Assembly: GCF_900236475.1 (NCBI RefSeq)
Contig: NZ_LT963352.1
Coordinates: 6,080,001 to 6,144,000, forward strand
From: Streptomyces chartreusis NRRL 3882
Lineage (GTDB): Bacteria > Actinomycetota > Actinomycetes > Streptomycetales > Streptomycetaceae
Reading direction: 5' to 3'
DNA length: 64,000 bases
A program made the position numbers and the translations under genes. The notes beneath the pieces are model-generated. The model was not told where the DNA came from, did no database searches, and saw nothing but the letters and a program-made list of their open reading frames with translations. Shown here piece by piece: positions 26,407 to 34,466 of the stretch. Position 1 is the first letter of the stretch. Each line of letters starts with the position of its first letter.

Positions 26407-28035
26407 CTAGGCCCACTTGGCCTGGAGGAGGTTGATGCCCGGGTAGGGCTGTGCCCTTATGCCGCTGAGCCGCTTCGGGTCCCAGGCCGTCATCAGCTCG
26501 TTGTGGACGACCGGGTAGAGCACGGCCTGTTCGGCGACGACGTCGATGTAGTCCTGGACCATCGCCTTCTTCTTCTCCGGGTCCGGCTCCCGGGTGGCCC
26601 GGTCCATGTCCCTGAAGAGCGCCTTGGCGACGGGGTCGCCCGCCCACCGCGTGTACTGCATCCACAGGTTCTCGGGCCCGTAGTTGTAGTGCATGATCAG
26701 GTCGGCGTCGAGGCCGAACTGGTTGGGGTTCGAGGCGGCGGCGACGACCTGGTAGTCCTGCTTCTGGTCCATCTTCGTGAACACGGCCGTGGTCTCCTGC
26801 GGGGACAGGGTCGTCTTCACGCCGATCGCGTCCCAGGACGCCTTGATGGTGGGCAGGCAGTCGACGATCCAGCTGACGTTCACCGCGAGGATGTCGATGC
26901 TCAGGTCCCTGACCCCGGCCTCCTTCAGCAGTGCCTTCGCCTTGTCGGGGTCGTGGTCGTAGACGGTCCTGGCCCGGCGGTAGGACGGGTTGCTCTCGTC
27001 GAGGAAGGAACTCGACGGCTTGCCGTGGCCCTTGAGCGCCACCTCCACCATCTTCTCGGTGTCGATGGCGTAGTGCAGGGCCTGACGCACGCGCACGTCG
27101 TCGAAGGGCTTGTGCCGGGTGTTGAACATCAGGAACAGGTTGTTCATCCCGGCCCCGCCGGCGACCGTCAGCCCGCCGCTCTCCAACTGCGCGATGTTGG
27201 CGTACGGGATGTTGTCCGCGATCTGCGCGCCCGCGCTCGACCCCGAGATCTTCGCGACGCGGGGTGCCGCGTCCACGATCGTCAGCCAGTTCATCTTCCG
27301 GAAGGCCGGCTTGCGCGGGCCGTTGTAGTCGTCGAACGCCTCGAAGGTGGTGTTCGACTTCGGGTGGTGCGCGGTCTGCCGGTAGGGCCCCGAGCCGATC
27401 GCCTTGCCCTTGATGGCGTCGTCCCAGGCGCCCGGCTGCGAGAACACGTGTCTGGGCATGATCTTGGCGAGGGTCAGCCGCGAAAGCCCGTCCGGGAAGG
27501 GGAACTTGAGCACCAGCTCCACCTTCCGCGCGTCGATCTTCCGGACCTCCTTCAGCCAGCTCGCGAAGAAGCCCTTGGCGAGGGTCTGGGTGTCCGGGTC
27601 GAGGATCCGTTCGAAGACGAAGACCACGTCGTCGGCGGTCACGGGCTTGCCGTCGTGGAACTTCGCCCCGGCCCGCAGCGTGAACGTCCAGGACGTGCTG
27701 CCCGGGTCCTTCGGCACCTCGGTCGCCAGGGCCGGGTACGGCTCGCGGGAGATCGGGTCGGTGTCGAGCAGGCCCTCGTAGATGTGGTTGTTGGCGGCCA
27801 TGCAGAACGCCGACGCGGTCTGGGTGGGATCCCAGCTGCCGTCGTTGCCGTAGCCGATCACGGCGGTGAGGGTCCGGTCCCGGCCGCCGCCCCCGCCGGT
27901 GTCGTTCGTGGACTCCGGCCCGGACGAACAGGCCGACAGCGACGCGGAGACGGCGGCGGCCGCGCCCAGCGCGCCGGTGTACTTCAGGAACTGCCGGCGG
28001 TGCGGCGCCGGCACGTCGTGGGTCACGTCGCGCAC
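26407..28035 (-). CDS. ABC transporter solute-binding lipoprotein (SBP_bac_5)
   Basis: A 542-residue extracytoplasmic binding protein of the family that captures peptides, opines or related solutes. The N-terminus has a twin-arginine motif (HRRQFLKYTG) followed by a hydrophobic stretch and a lipobox LSAC, so it is probably a Tat-exported lipoprotein anchored at the Cys near residue 36. A Gly-rich linker precedes the binding domain. The GTG at 28035 has GGAGGA close upstream; a second GTG four codons later is possible. First gene of the five-part operon. Confidence 0.9.
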   Translation of the reverse strand: MRDVTHDVPAPHRRQFLKYTGALGAAAAVSASLSACSSGPESTNDTGGGGGRDRTLTAVIGYGNDGSWDPTQTASAFCMAANNHIYEGLLDTDPISREPYPALATEVPKDPGSTSWTFTLRAGAKFHDGKPVTADDVVFVFERILDPDTQTLAKGFFASWLKEVRKIDARKVELVLKFPFPDGLSRLTLAKIMPRHVFSQPGAWDDAIKGKAIGSGPYRQTAHHPKSNTTFEAFDDYNGPRKPAFRKMNWLTIVDAAPRVAKISGSSAGAQIADNIPYANIAQLESGGLTVAGGAGMNNLFLMFNTRHKPFDDVRVRQALHYAIDTEKMVEVALKGHGKPSSSFLDESNPSYRRARTVYDHDPDKAKALLKEAGVRDLSIDILAVNVSWIVDCLPTIKASWDAIGVKTTLSPQETTAVFTKMDQKQDYQVVAAASNPNQFGLDADLIMHYNYGPENLWMQYTRWAGDPVAKALFRDMDRATREPDPEKKKAMVQDYIDVVAEQAVLYPVVHNELMTAWDPKRLSGIRAQPYPGINLLQAKWA

Positions 28036-28178
28036 GGGGTCCTCCAGCGAGAGGTCTGGAAAGGAGACAAGGGAGCGAGCAGCGGAGATACGACGTCCTA
28101 CGTCCTGCGGTCAGCGCGACGATAGGAGGGGCCGTGGGGGCGGTCAAGGGATCGCACACGAATGGCGTATCTGCCACA

Positions 28179-28242
28179 GGTCGGACCAATGGCACTGGGA
28201 AACGCCGTGAGTTGATGACCTGTCAGGGCCGGTCCGGACCGG
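28179..28242. promoter_or_regulatory. Paired palindromes between binding-protein and FadR-type genes
   Basis: The 258-bp divergent gap contains GGTCGGACC (28179-28187) and the perfect palindrome CCGGTCCGGACCGG (28229-28242), which share the GGTC/GACC half-site and lie about five helical turns apart. FadR-subfamily GntR regulators bind short palindromes of this type, so these are candidate operators for the adjacent regulator. Confidence 0.5.
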
Positions 28243-28293
28243 GTACCGCCAGAGGTGGGACGTGGGACGTCCGGGGCGCGTACGATGCGGCGC

Positions 28294-28989
28294 ATGTCCG
28301 AGGAGCCCAGGACCAGCCGGATACAACGCCAGGTCGTGCAGCTCATCCTCGACCGCAGACTCACCGCCGGTGCGCCGCTGCCCACCGAGGCCGAACTCAT
28401 GGAGGACCTCGGCGTCAGCCGCAACTCCGTCCGCGAGGCCCTCAAGGCCCTCCAGGCCCTCGACATCGTCGAGATCAGACACGGCTACGGCACCTACGTC
28501 GGCCAGGCCTCCCTCACCCCCCTCGTCGACGGCCTGACCTTCCGCACCCTGGCCCGGCACGACGACGACCCCGGCGCCCTCGCCGAGATCCTCCAGGTCC
28601 GCGAGGTACTGGAAGAGGGCCTGATCCGCCGGGTCGCGGCGACGGTCACCGAGGCGGAACTGGACCGGCTGGAGGGCGTGGTGACCCGCATGGAGCGCGC
28701 GGGCGGCACGGGCCGCTCCTTCCCGGAACTCGACCGCGAGTTCCACGAGATCTTGTACGCCTCCCTCGGCAACGCCCAGCTCCTCGGCGCCTTCTGGACG
28801 GTCTTCCGGCGGGTCTCCGGCGCCCGCGGCTGGACCGCCGACCCGTCCCCCGAGATCACGGTCCGCCGCCACCGCGACATCGTCACCGCCCTGCGCGCCC
28901 GCGACGTCGAGGGCGCGCAGCGGGCCATGGCGGTGCACTTCCGGGGGATCGAGGCACGGGCGGCACAGGAGTCACGAGGGGTGGGCTGA
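28294..28989 (+). CDS. GntR/FadR-family transcriptional regulator
   Basis: A 231-residue regulator with an N-terminal winged helix (residues about 8-75, with LPTEAELMEDLGVSRNSVREAL in part) and a C-terminal FCD ligand-binding domain. Metal/ligand residues typical of FCD are seen in LDREFHEILY and VRRHRDIVTAL. Divergent from the transporter/aldolase operon, which it probably represses until a carboxylate ligand binds. ATG 28294 gives the standard N-terminus. Confidence 0.9.
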   Translation: MSEEPRTSRIQRQVVQLILDRRLTAGAPLPTEAELMEDLGVSRNSVREALKALQALDIVEIRHGYGTYVGQASLTPLVDGLTFRTLARHDDDPGALAEILQVREVLEEGLIRRVAATVTEAELDRLEGVVTRMERAGGTGRSFPELDREFHEILYASLGNAQLLGAFWTVFRRVSGARGWTADPSPEITVRRHRDIVTALRARDVEGAQRAMAVHFRGIEARAAQESRGVG

Positions 28990-29019
28990 TTCCGCTCCCC
29001 GGGGGAGCGGGCACGGAGC

Positions 29020-29469
29020 ATGATGAGGGGCGTGACCCAGCTGTGGAGTGAGAGCGGCGCCGGCGTCCTGAGACTGCCTTCCGGCCGGTTGGTGCGGGGA
29101 CGAGGTCTCCGGCACCCCATGGACCCCGGCGCGCAGCTTCCCTCCTACGGCGTCTACCTGCTCGGCCGGCAGCCGCCCGGGGTTCCCTGGGAGGCGTGTT
29201 GGATCCGCTGGCCCGACTTCCGCCTCCCGTCGGATCGGGCAGCCGCCCGCGAGGTGCTGGCCGAAGCCTGGGAGCGGGCCGCCGGGGAGCGCGTGGAGAT
29301 CGCCTGCGGCGGAGGACGTGGCCGCACGGGCACGGCTCTGGCCTGCCTCGCGGTCCTGGACGGCGTACCCGGCGAGGAGGCGGTGGCGTACGTGCGCCGG
29401 CACTACGACAGGCATGCCGTGGAAACGCCCTGGCAGCGGCGGTTCGTACGCCGGTTCGGTAGGGGATGA
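29020..29469 (+). CDS. Protein-tyrosine phosphatase-like protein
   Basis: A 149-residue protein with a CX5R phosphatase loop: IACGGGRGRTGTALAC, with the nucleophile Cys and Arg in place and Thr after Arg. The residue before Cys, usually His, is Ala. A candidate general-acid Asp lies in WPDFRLPSD. The size fits a dual-specificity or plant-like phosphatase domain. No signal peptide. Two adjacent ATGs at 29020 and 29023 can start it. It lies 30 bp after the FadR-type gene and may be read through from it. Confidence 0.75.
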   Translation: MMRGVTQLWSESGAGVLRLPSGRLVRGRGLRHPMDPGAQLPSYGVYLLGRQPPGVPWEACWIRWPDFRLPSDRAAAREVLAEAWERAAGERVEIACGGGRGRTGTALACLAVLDGVPGEEAVAYVRRHYDRHAVETPWQRRFVRRFGRG

Positions 29470-29477
29470 GCCCCTCC

Positions 29478-29936
29478 TCAAACGCTGTTCGGGCGCCTCA
29501 CCATGAAGATGTCGACCGGATCCTGGGATTCGATCGTGAAGCCGTGGCGTTCGTAGAGGCGGCGGGCCGGGCTGCCCTGGAGGACGTTCAGGCGGACCAG
29601 GGCGTTGTCCGCGTCGGTCCGGGTCAGCAGGGTGTGGAGGACCGCCGCTCCGAGCCCTCGGCCCTGGAGGGCCGGGGCGAGATAGAAGTGCTCCAGCCAG
29701 TGGCCGTTCTCGTCGGTCTCGGACGGGCGCAGGGCGACGCTGCCCGCGAAGGAGCCGTCGGCCTCGATGATCGAGGTGTGCCGGGCGGAGAAGCCGTCCC
29801 GCAGGCGCTGCCTGACCCGGTGTGCGTCGTAGCGGCCCAGGCGCTCCAGATCCGGGCGCATCACCACCGCCCGCAGCTCCGCTATCGGCTCGACATCGGC
29901 CGGCTCGGCCGGGCGCATGGTCCAAGACTGTTCCAT
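29478..29936 (-). CDS. GNAT family N-acetyltransferase
   Basis: A 152-residue GNAT acetyltransferase. The acetyl-CoA pyrophosphate loop is LQGRGLGAAVL, preceded by the beta-strand LEHFYLAPA and followed by LNVLQGSPARRLYERHGF, the usual end of the fold. The acceptor substrate is unknown. ATG 29936 is used; no clear ribosome-binding site is visible, and an ATG six codons further (MRPAEP) is an alternative. Convergent with the phosphatase gene. Confidence 0.82.
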   Translation of the reverse strand: MEQSWTMRPAEPADVEPIAELRAVVMRPDLERLGRYDAHRVRQRLRDGFSARHTSIIEADGSFAGSVALRPSETDENGHWLEHFYLAPALQGRGLGAAVLHTLLTRTDADNALVRLNVLQGSPARRLYERHGFTIESQDPVDIFMVRRPNSV

Positions 29937-29977
29937 GGAGGGGGATCGTAGGCGCGAAATCGTCCGCACACCGCTTA

Positions 29978-30004
29978 TCGGCAATCAGCTTTTCGCATTG
30001 CCGA
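29978..30004. promoter_or_regulatory. Inverted repeat in the 29.9-30.1 kb divergent gap
   Basis: TCGGCAAT (29978-29985) and ATTGCCGA (29997-30004) form a perfect 8-bp inverted repeat with an 11-nt spacer, in the AT-richer gap between the GNAT gene and the small gene at 30115. An operator or a small hairpin is possible. Confidence 0.4.
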
Positions 30005-30114
30005 ACCCCTTTGTGCTGCCCCGCAGTTGTAGGGCACAGACCCCTCCCGAGTGTAGGCGCGGAGCGTCACCGCGGAGATGCGAAGAGTGAAACTCCGAAA
30101 GGAGGGGGAGCACG

Positions 30115-30321
30115 GTGGAGGCACGACACTCGGCGCTCTGCGCCGAAGAAGCGGAGGATGCGGTGAAAGAATTGCGGGCAGAACTCGCCAAGGCCGGAAT
30201 TATCCTGCCGTCACTGGGGCTCGACCCGGTGAGTCTTGCGCGGGAAGCACCCTGTCCGCTCATGGAATCCGGCGGGTGTTCCGTTCGGACCGCCCGGCGG
30301 CTCGCGGCGGTGCCGCGATGA
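30115..30321 (+). CDS. Small protein of unknown function
   Basis: A 68-residue protein starting at GTG 30115 behind a strong GGAGGGGGAG. The first half is an amphipathic, Glu/Ala-rich helix (EEAEDAVKELRAELAKAG) followed by a conserved-looking LPSLGLDP. Two cysteines occur, at the start (LCAEEA) and in APCPLMESGGCSV. Its stop overlaps the next gene start as ATGA, so the two are coupled. I do not recognise a family; similar small gene pairs are common in streptomycetes. Confidence 0.7.
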   Translation: MEARHSALCAEEAEDAVKELRAELAKAGIILPSLGLDPVSLAREAPCPLMESGGCSVRTARRLAAVPR

Positions 30322-30533
30322 AGCCCCCGGTCGGCGCGTACGTCGTGGACACCCGCAGCGGCCGCATCGGCATCGTCATGGGGCATGAGGGGCCCTACGT
30401 GCAGCTGAGGCCGTACGGGGGCGGGAAGGAGTGGGACGCCGATCCCGCTGCCGTCCGGCACGCCACCCCGGCCGAGCGGCTGCGCGCGGCGACGGCGTAC
30501 GCCAACGCCCGCAGCAGGGGCGAGGTCCCTTGA
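30318..30533 (+). CDS. Small beta-rich protein of unknown function
   Basis: A 71-residue protein. The N-terminal part has alternating hydrophobic residues and Gly (VGAYVVDTRSGRIGIVMGHEG, in part) like an SH3-type small barrel, then a helix AERLRAATAYANARSR. Translationally coupled to the 68-residue protein gene upstream. It lies 26 bp before recO. No function can be assigned. Confidence 0.72.
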   Translation: MKPPVGAYVVDTRSGRIGIVMGHEGPYVQLRPYGGGKEWDADPAAVRHATPAERLRAATAYANARSRGEVP

Positions 30534-30559
30534 CCTCATGACCCTGCGAGAATGGCGCC

Positions 30560-31306
30560 ATGAGTCTGTTCCGCGACGACGGCATCGTGCTGCGCACCCA
30601 GAAGCTGGGTGAGGCGGACCGGATCATCACGCTGCTCACCCGCGGTCACGGACGGGTACGGGCGGTGGCCAGGGGCGTGCGCCGGACGAAGTCGAAGTTC
30701 GGTGCGCGCCTCGAACCCTTCTCCCACGTCGACGTGCAGTTCTTCGCCAAGGGAAGCGAGCTGGTCGGGCGCGGGCTGCCGCTGTGCACGCAGAGCGAGA
30801 CCATCGCCCCGTACGGGGGCGGGATCGTCAGCGACTACGCGCGGTACACCGCCGGGACCGCGATGCTCGAGACCGCCGAGCGGTTCACCGACCACGAGGG
30901 GGAGCCGGCCGTGCAGCAGTACCTGCTGCTCGTCGGCGGGCTGCGGACCCTCGCCCGCGGGGAGCACGCGCCGCACCTCGTGCTGGACGCGTTCCTGCTC
31001 CGGTCCCTCGCCGTCAACGGCTACGCCCCGAGCTTCACCGACTGCGCGAAGTGCGGTATGCCCGGGCCCAACAGGTTCTTCTCGGTCGCCTCGGGCGGTT
31101 CCGTCTGCGCGGACTGCCGGGTGCCCGGCAGCGTCGTACCCTCGCCCCAGGCCCTGGAACTCCTCGGCGCGCTGCTTACGGGAGACTGGGAGACCGCGGA
31201 CGCCTGCGAGGCGCGGTACGTCCGGGAGGGCAGCGGGCTGGTGTCCGCGTATCTGCACTGGCACATGGAGCGCGGGCTGCGCTCCCTGCGCTACGTCGAG
31301 AAGTAA
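30560..31306 (+). CDS. recO: DNA repair protein RecO
   Basis: A 248-residue RecO, which loads RecA on SSB-coated DNA together with RecR. The N-terminal OB fold begins with FRDDGIVLRTQKLGEADRII (in part). The C-terminal helical domain has a four-Cys zinc site: CAKCG and, after about 20 residues, CADC. The start at ATG 30560 matches the family. uppS follows 34 bp later, the usual streptomycete order. Confidence 0.95.
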   Translation: MSLFRDDGIVLRTQKLGEADRIITLLTRGHGRVRAVARGVRRTKSKFGARLEPFSHVDVQFFAKGSELVGRGLPLCTQSETIAPYGGGIVSDYARYTAGTAMLETAERFTDHEGEPAVQQYLLLVGGLRTLARGEHAPHLVLDAFLLRSLAVNGYAPSFTDCAKCGMPGPNRFFSVASGGSVCADCRVPGSVVPSPQALELLGALLTGDWETADACEARYVREGSGLVSAYLHWHMERGLRSLRYVEK

Positions 31307-31340
31307 GCGAAGCAAGCGAGCACGAGGAGACGAGAAACAC

Positions 31341-32174
31341 ATGGCCGTACGCGGGATCCTGGGGCGGCAGCGCCGGGAGTACAGGACGCCGGAGCCGCAC
31401 CCGTCCGGCGCGCGGCCGCCGAAGCTCCCCGGGGAGCTCGTACCGCAGCATGTGGCGATCGTCATGGACGGCAACGGGCGGTGGGCGAAGGAGCGGGGCC
31501 TGCCGCGCACCGAGGGGCACAAGGTCGGCGCCGAGCGGGTGGTCGACGTGCTCCAGGGCGCCATCGAGATGGGCGTGGGCGCCATCTCCCTGTACGCCTT
31601 CTCCACCGAGAACTGGAAGCGTTCGCCGGACGAGGTGCGCTTCCTGATGAACTTCAACCGGGACTTCATCCGCAAGTCCCGCGACCAGCTGGACGAGCTG
31701 GGTGTGCGGGTGCGCTGGGTGGGGCGGATGCCCAAGCTGTGGCGGTCCGTGGCCAAGGAGCTCCAGATCGCCCAGGAGCAGACCAAGGGGAACGACCGGC
31801 TCACGCTGTACTTCTGCATGAACTACGGCGGGCGCGCCGAGATCGCCGACGCCGCCCAGGCGCTCGCGGCCGATGTGAAGGCCGGGAAGCTCGATCCGTC
31901 GAAGGTCAACGAGAAGACCTTCGCGAAGTACATGTACTACCCGGACATGCCGGACGTGGACCTGTTCCTGCGTCCGAGCGGTGAACAGCGCACCTCCAAC
32001 TACCTGATCTGGCAGAGCGCGTACGCCGAGATGGTCTTCCAGGACGTGCTGTGGCCGGACTTCGACCGCCGGGACCTGTGGCGGGCCTGCCTGGAGTACG
32101 CCTCGCGGGACCGCCGCTTCGGCGGGGCCATCCCGAACGAGGAACTGCTGGCCATGGAGGGCAAGCAGCAGTAG
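31341..32174 (+). CDS. uppS: Isoprenyl transferase (undecaprenyl/polyprenyl diphosphate synthase)
   Basis: A 277-residue cis-prenyltransferase that makes long-chain polyprenyl diphosphate, the lipid carrier for cell-wall precursors. Motifs: VAIVMDGNGRWA holding the catalytic Asp, EGHKVGAERV, the flexible loop YAFSTENWKRS, and the C-terminal DLFLRPSGEQRTSNYLIWQ and YAEMVF. The ATG at 31341 gives an N-terminal extension of about 35 residues before the catalytic core, normal for actinobacteria. Downstream of recO, probably in the same transcript. Confidence 0.95.
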   Translation: MAVRGILGRQRREYRTPEPHPSGARPPKLPGELVPQHVAIVMDGNGRWAKERGLPRTEGHKVGAERVVDVLQGAIEMGVGAISLYAFSTENWKRSPDEVRFLMNFNRDFIRKSRDQLDELGVRVRWVGRMPKLWRSVAKELQIAQEQTKGNDRLTLYFCMNYGGRAEIADAAQALAADVKAGKLDPSKVNEKTFAKYMYYPDMPDVDLFLRPSGEQRTSNYLIWQSAYAEMVFQDVLWPDFDRRDLWRACLEYASRDRRFGGAIPNEELLAMEGKQQ

Positions 32175-32200
32175 GTCTCACGGCCGTTCCGAGATCTGGC

Positions 32201-32241
32201 GGTCGCGCAGTTCCCTCAGGGGCGCGGGGAACTGCGCGACC
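32201..32241. repeat. Intergenic inverted repeat (streptomycete type)
   Basis: GGTCGCGCAGTTCCC (32201-32215) and GGGAACTGCGCGACC (32227-32241) form a perfect 15-bp stem around CTCAGGGGCGC. It lies between the convergent uppS and zur genes and can terminate both. The same CAGGGGCGCGGGGAAC core recurs at about 44475. Confidence 0.75.
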
Positions 32242-32298
32242 GGCCGCTACCGACCCGCACCCCGATGGCCGGGCCTCACCTTCACGGCGAACAACGGC

Positions 32299-32718
32299 TC
32301 AACCGCCGGAGGACTTCGCGCAGTCGGCGCACGTGCCGAAGATCTCCACCGTGTGGGCCACGTTCACGAAGCCGTGCTCGGTGGCGATGGCCTCCGCCCA
32401 CTTCTCCACGGCCGGGCCCTCGACCTCGACGGCCTTGCCGCAGCCGCGGCACACCAGGTGGTGGTGATGGTCGTCGGTGGAGCAGCGCCGGTAGACGGAC
32501 TCGCCGTCGGCGGTGCGCAGGACGTCGACCTCGCCGGCGTCGGCGAGGGACTGGAGGGTGCGGTAGACCGTGGTGAGCCCGACCGAGTCGCCCTTGTGCT
32601 TGAGCATGTCGTGCAGTTCCTGCGCGCTGCGGAACTCGTCGACCTCGTCCAGGGCCGCCGCCACGGCGGCACGCTGCCTGGTGGCGCGGCCCTTCACGGA
32701 CGGTCCAGCGGTCGTCAC
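32299..32718 (-). CDS. zur: Zinc uptake regulator Zur (Fur family)
   Basis: A 139-residue Fur-family repressor. The winged helix covers about residues 10-80 (TTVYRTLQSLADAGEV as recognition region). The metal-sensing part has DHHHHLVCRGCG and a second Cys pair GTCADC, the structural CxxC...CxxC zinc site. The GTG at 32718 follows GAGGAGGCAAC; the frame is open to 32865 but the extension is not family-like. Its position after the znu genes identifies it as Zur rather than an iron or peroxide regulator. Confidence 0.92.
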   Translation of the reverse strand: MTTAGPSVKGRATRQRAAVAAALDEVDEFRSAQELHDMLKHKGDSVGLTTVYRTLQSLADAGEVDVLRTADGESVYRRCSTDDHHHHLVCRGCGKAVEVEGPAVEKWAEAIATEHGFVNVAHTVEIFGTCADCAKSSGG

Positions 32719-32776
32719 CGTTGCCTCCTCACGTCTGCCTTGCCCGGGCCATTGTGCCAGCCCGGGGCGGGGGCGG

Positions 32777-33679
32777 TCAGACGCCGACTTCGTCGGCTGT
32801 CTCCCGGGTGCCCGGAATCGTGCACTCGGCAGGGTCGTGGGCGGGATCCGCGGCGGTCCGGGCACGGGCGCGGCGGCGGGCCAGCGGAGCCGCGAGCGCC
32901 GTCAGCACGACGAAGGCGCCGATGGTCAGCAGCACGATCGTCGCGCCGGGCGGCACGTCCTGGTAGTACGAGGTGACGGTCCCGCCGATCGTCACGCTCA
33001 CGCCGATGGCGACGGCGATCACGAAGGTCGCGGCGAAGCTGCGGCCGATCTGCTGGGCGGCCGCGACGGGCACCACCATCAGCGCGCTGACCAGCAGCAG
33101 GCCGACCACGCGCATAGCCACCGTCACCGTGACGGCCGCGGTGATCGCCGTCAGCAGGTTCAGGGCGCGCACCGGCAGGCCCGTCACCCGGGCGAACTCC
33201 TCGTCCTGGCTGACCGCGAACAGCTGCCGGCGCAGGCCGAGGGTGACCAGGACGACGAAGGCGGCCAGCACGCAGATCGCCGTGACGTCCGACTCGGACA
33301 CCGTAGACAGGGAGCCGAACAGGTACGACGTCAGGTTGGCGTTGGAGCCCGTCGGCGCGAGGTTGATGAACATCACACCGCCGGCCATGCCGCCGTAGAA
33401 CAGCATCGCGAGGGCGATGTCGCCTCGGGTCCTGCCGTACCAGCGGATCAGCTCCATGAGGACCGCGCCGAGGACGGAGACGAGGGTCGCCATCCACACC
33501 GGGGACCAGGTCAGCAGGAAGCCCAGGCCGACGCCGGTCATCGCCACGTGCCCGATGCCGTCGCCCATCAGGGCCTGGCGGCGCTGGACCAGGTAGATCC
33601 CCACCGCGGGGGCCGTGATGCCGACCAGGACGGCGGCGAGCAGCGCCCGCTGCATGAAGGCGTAGTCGAGGAAGTCCAT
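32777..33679 (-). CDS. znuB: Zinc ABC transporter permease ZnuB
   Basis: A 300-residue ABC-3 family membrane protein with about eight to nine spans, the permease of the high-affinity zinc importer. The conserved start LDYAFMQRALLAAVLVGITAPAVG (in part) with RRQALMGDGIGHVAMTG is typical of the family, where the GDxxxH segment faces the ATPase. Its start codon overlaps the znuC stop by one base (TGATG). zur follows 58 bp later on the same strand. Confidence 0.93.
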   Translation of the reverse strand: MDFLDYAFMQRALLAAVLVGITAPAVGIYLVQRRQALMGDGIGHVAMTGVGLGFLLTWSPVWMATLVSVLGAVLMELIRWYGRTRGDIALAMLFYGGMAGGVMFINLAPTGSNANLTSYLFGSLSTVSESDVTAICVLAAFVVLVTLGLRRQLFAVSQDEEFARVTGLPVRALNLLTAITAAVTVTVAMRVVGLLLVSALMVVPVAAAQQIGRSFAATFVIAVAIGVSVTIGGTVTSYYQDVPPGATIVLLTIGAFVVLTALAAPLARRRARARTAADPAHDPAECTIPGTRETADEVGV

Positions 33680-34446
33680 CAGCTCAGCAGTCCCGTGCGG
33701 ATCGGTTCGGCGCCCGCGGGTGCGTGCGGGTGTACGTGGTCGTGGCCGGGGAGGGCGTGCTGCCCGACCGCCTTCGGGGGCGGGCCGTCGTGCACGACAC
33801 AGCCGTCGCGGAGTACGACCGCCCGGTCGATGAGGGGCTCCAGGGGGCCCAGTTCGTGCAGCACGAGCAGCACGGTCGTGCCCTGCGAGACCTGCTCGCG
33901 CAGCGTGTGCGCCAGCACCTCCTGGCTGGCCAGGTCCACACCGGCCATCGGCTCGTCCATGATCAGCAGTTCCGGCTCGGAGGCCAGGGCACGGGCTATC
34001 AGGACGCGCTGGTGCTGGCCGCCGGACAGGGCGTTGACCGAGTCCTTGGCCCGGTCGGCCATGCCGACGAGCTCCAGCGCCTGCCGCACGGCCGTGTGGT
34101 CCGCCTTGCGCAGCACGCCGAAGCGGGCCCGGGACAGCCGGCCGGAGGAGACCACCTCGGTCACCGTGGCGGGCACGCCGCCCGCGGCCGTGGTGCGCTG
34201 CGGGACGTAGCCCACGCGGTGCCAGTCCCGGAACCGCCTACGGTCCGTGCCGAACAGCTGGATCTCACCGGCGCCGGTCTGCACCTGGCCGATGATGCTG
34301 CGCACGGCCGTGGACTTGCCGGAGCCGTTCGCGCCGAGCAGCGCGACGACCTCGCCGTGGTGCACGGTGAGGTCGATGCCGCGCAGGACGGGGCGCGAGC
34401 CCAGGTCCGCGCGGACGCCGCGCAGGGATATGACGGGCTCGGTCAT
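33679..34446 (-). CDS. znuC: Zinc ABC transporter ATPase ZnuC
   Basis: A 255-residue ABC ATPase. Walker A GANGSGKST, signature LSGGQHQRVLIARALASEP, Walker B LLIMDEPMAGVD, and H-loop VLHELG are all present. The C-terminus is His-rich (ALPGHDHVHPHAP), as in other zinc importer ATPases. GGAGGACGGC precedes the ATG at 34446. Located between znuA and znuB in one operon. Confidence 0.93.
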   Translation of the reverse strand: MTEPVISLRGVRADLGSRPVLRGIDLTVHHGEVVALLGANGSGKSTAVRSIIGQVQTGAGEIQLFGTDRRRFRDWHRVGYVPQRTTAAGGVPATVTEVVSSGRLSRARFGVLRKADHTAVRQALELVGMADRAKDSVNALSGGQHQRVLIARALASEPELLIMDEPMAGVDLASQEVLAHTLREQVSQGTTVLLVLHELGPLEPLIDRAVVLRDGCVVHDGPPPKAVGQHALPGHDHVHPHAPAGAEPIRTGLLS

Positions 34447-34466
34447 GCCGTCCTCCGATGGGTCGA

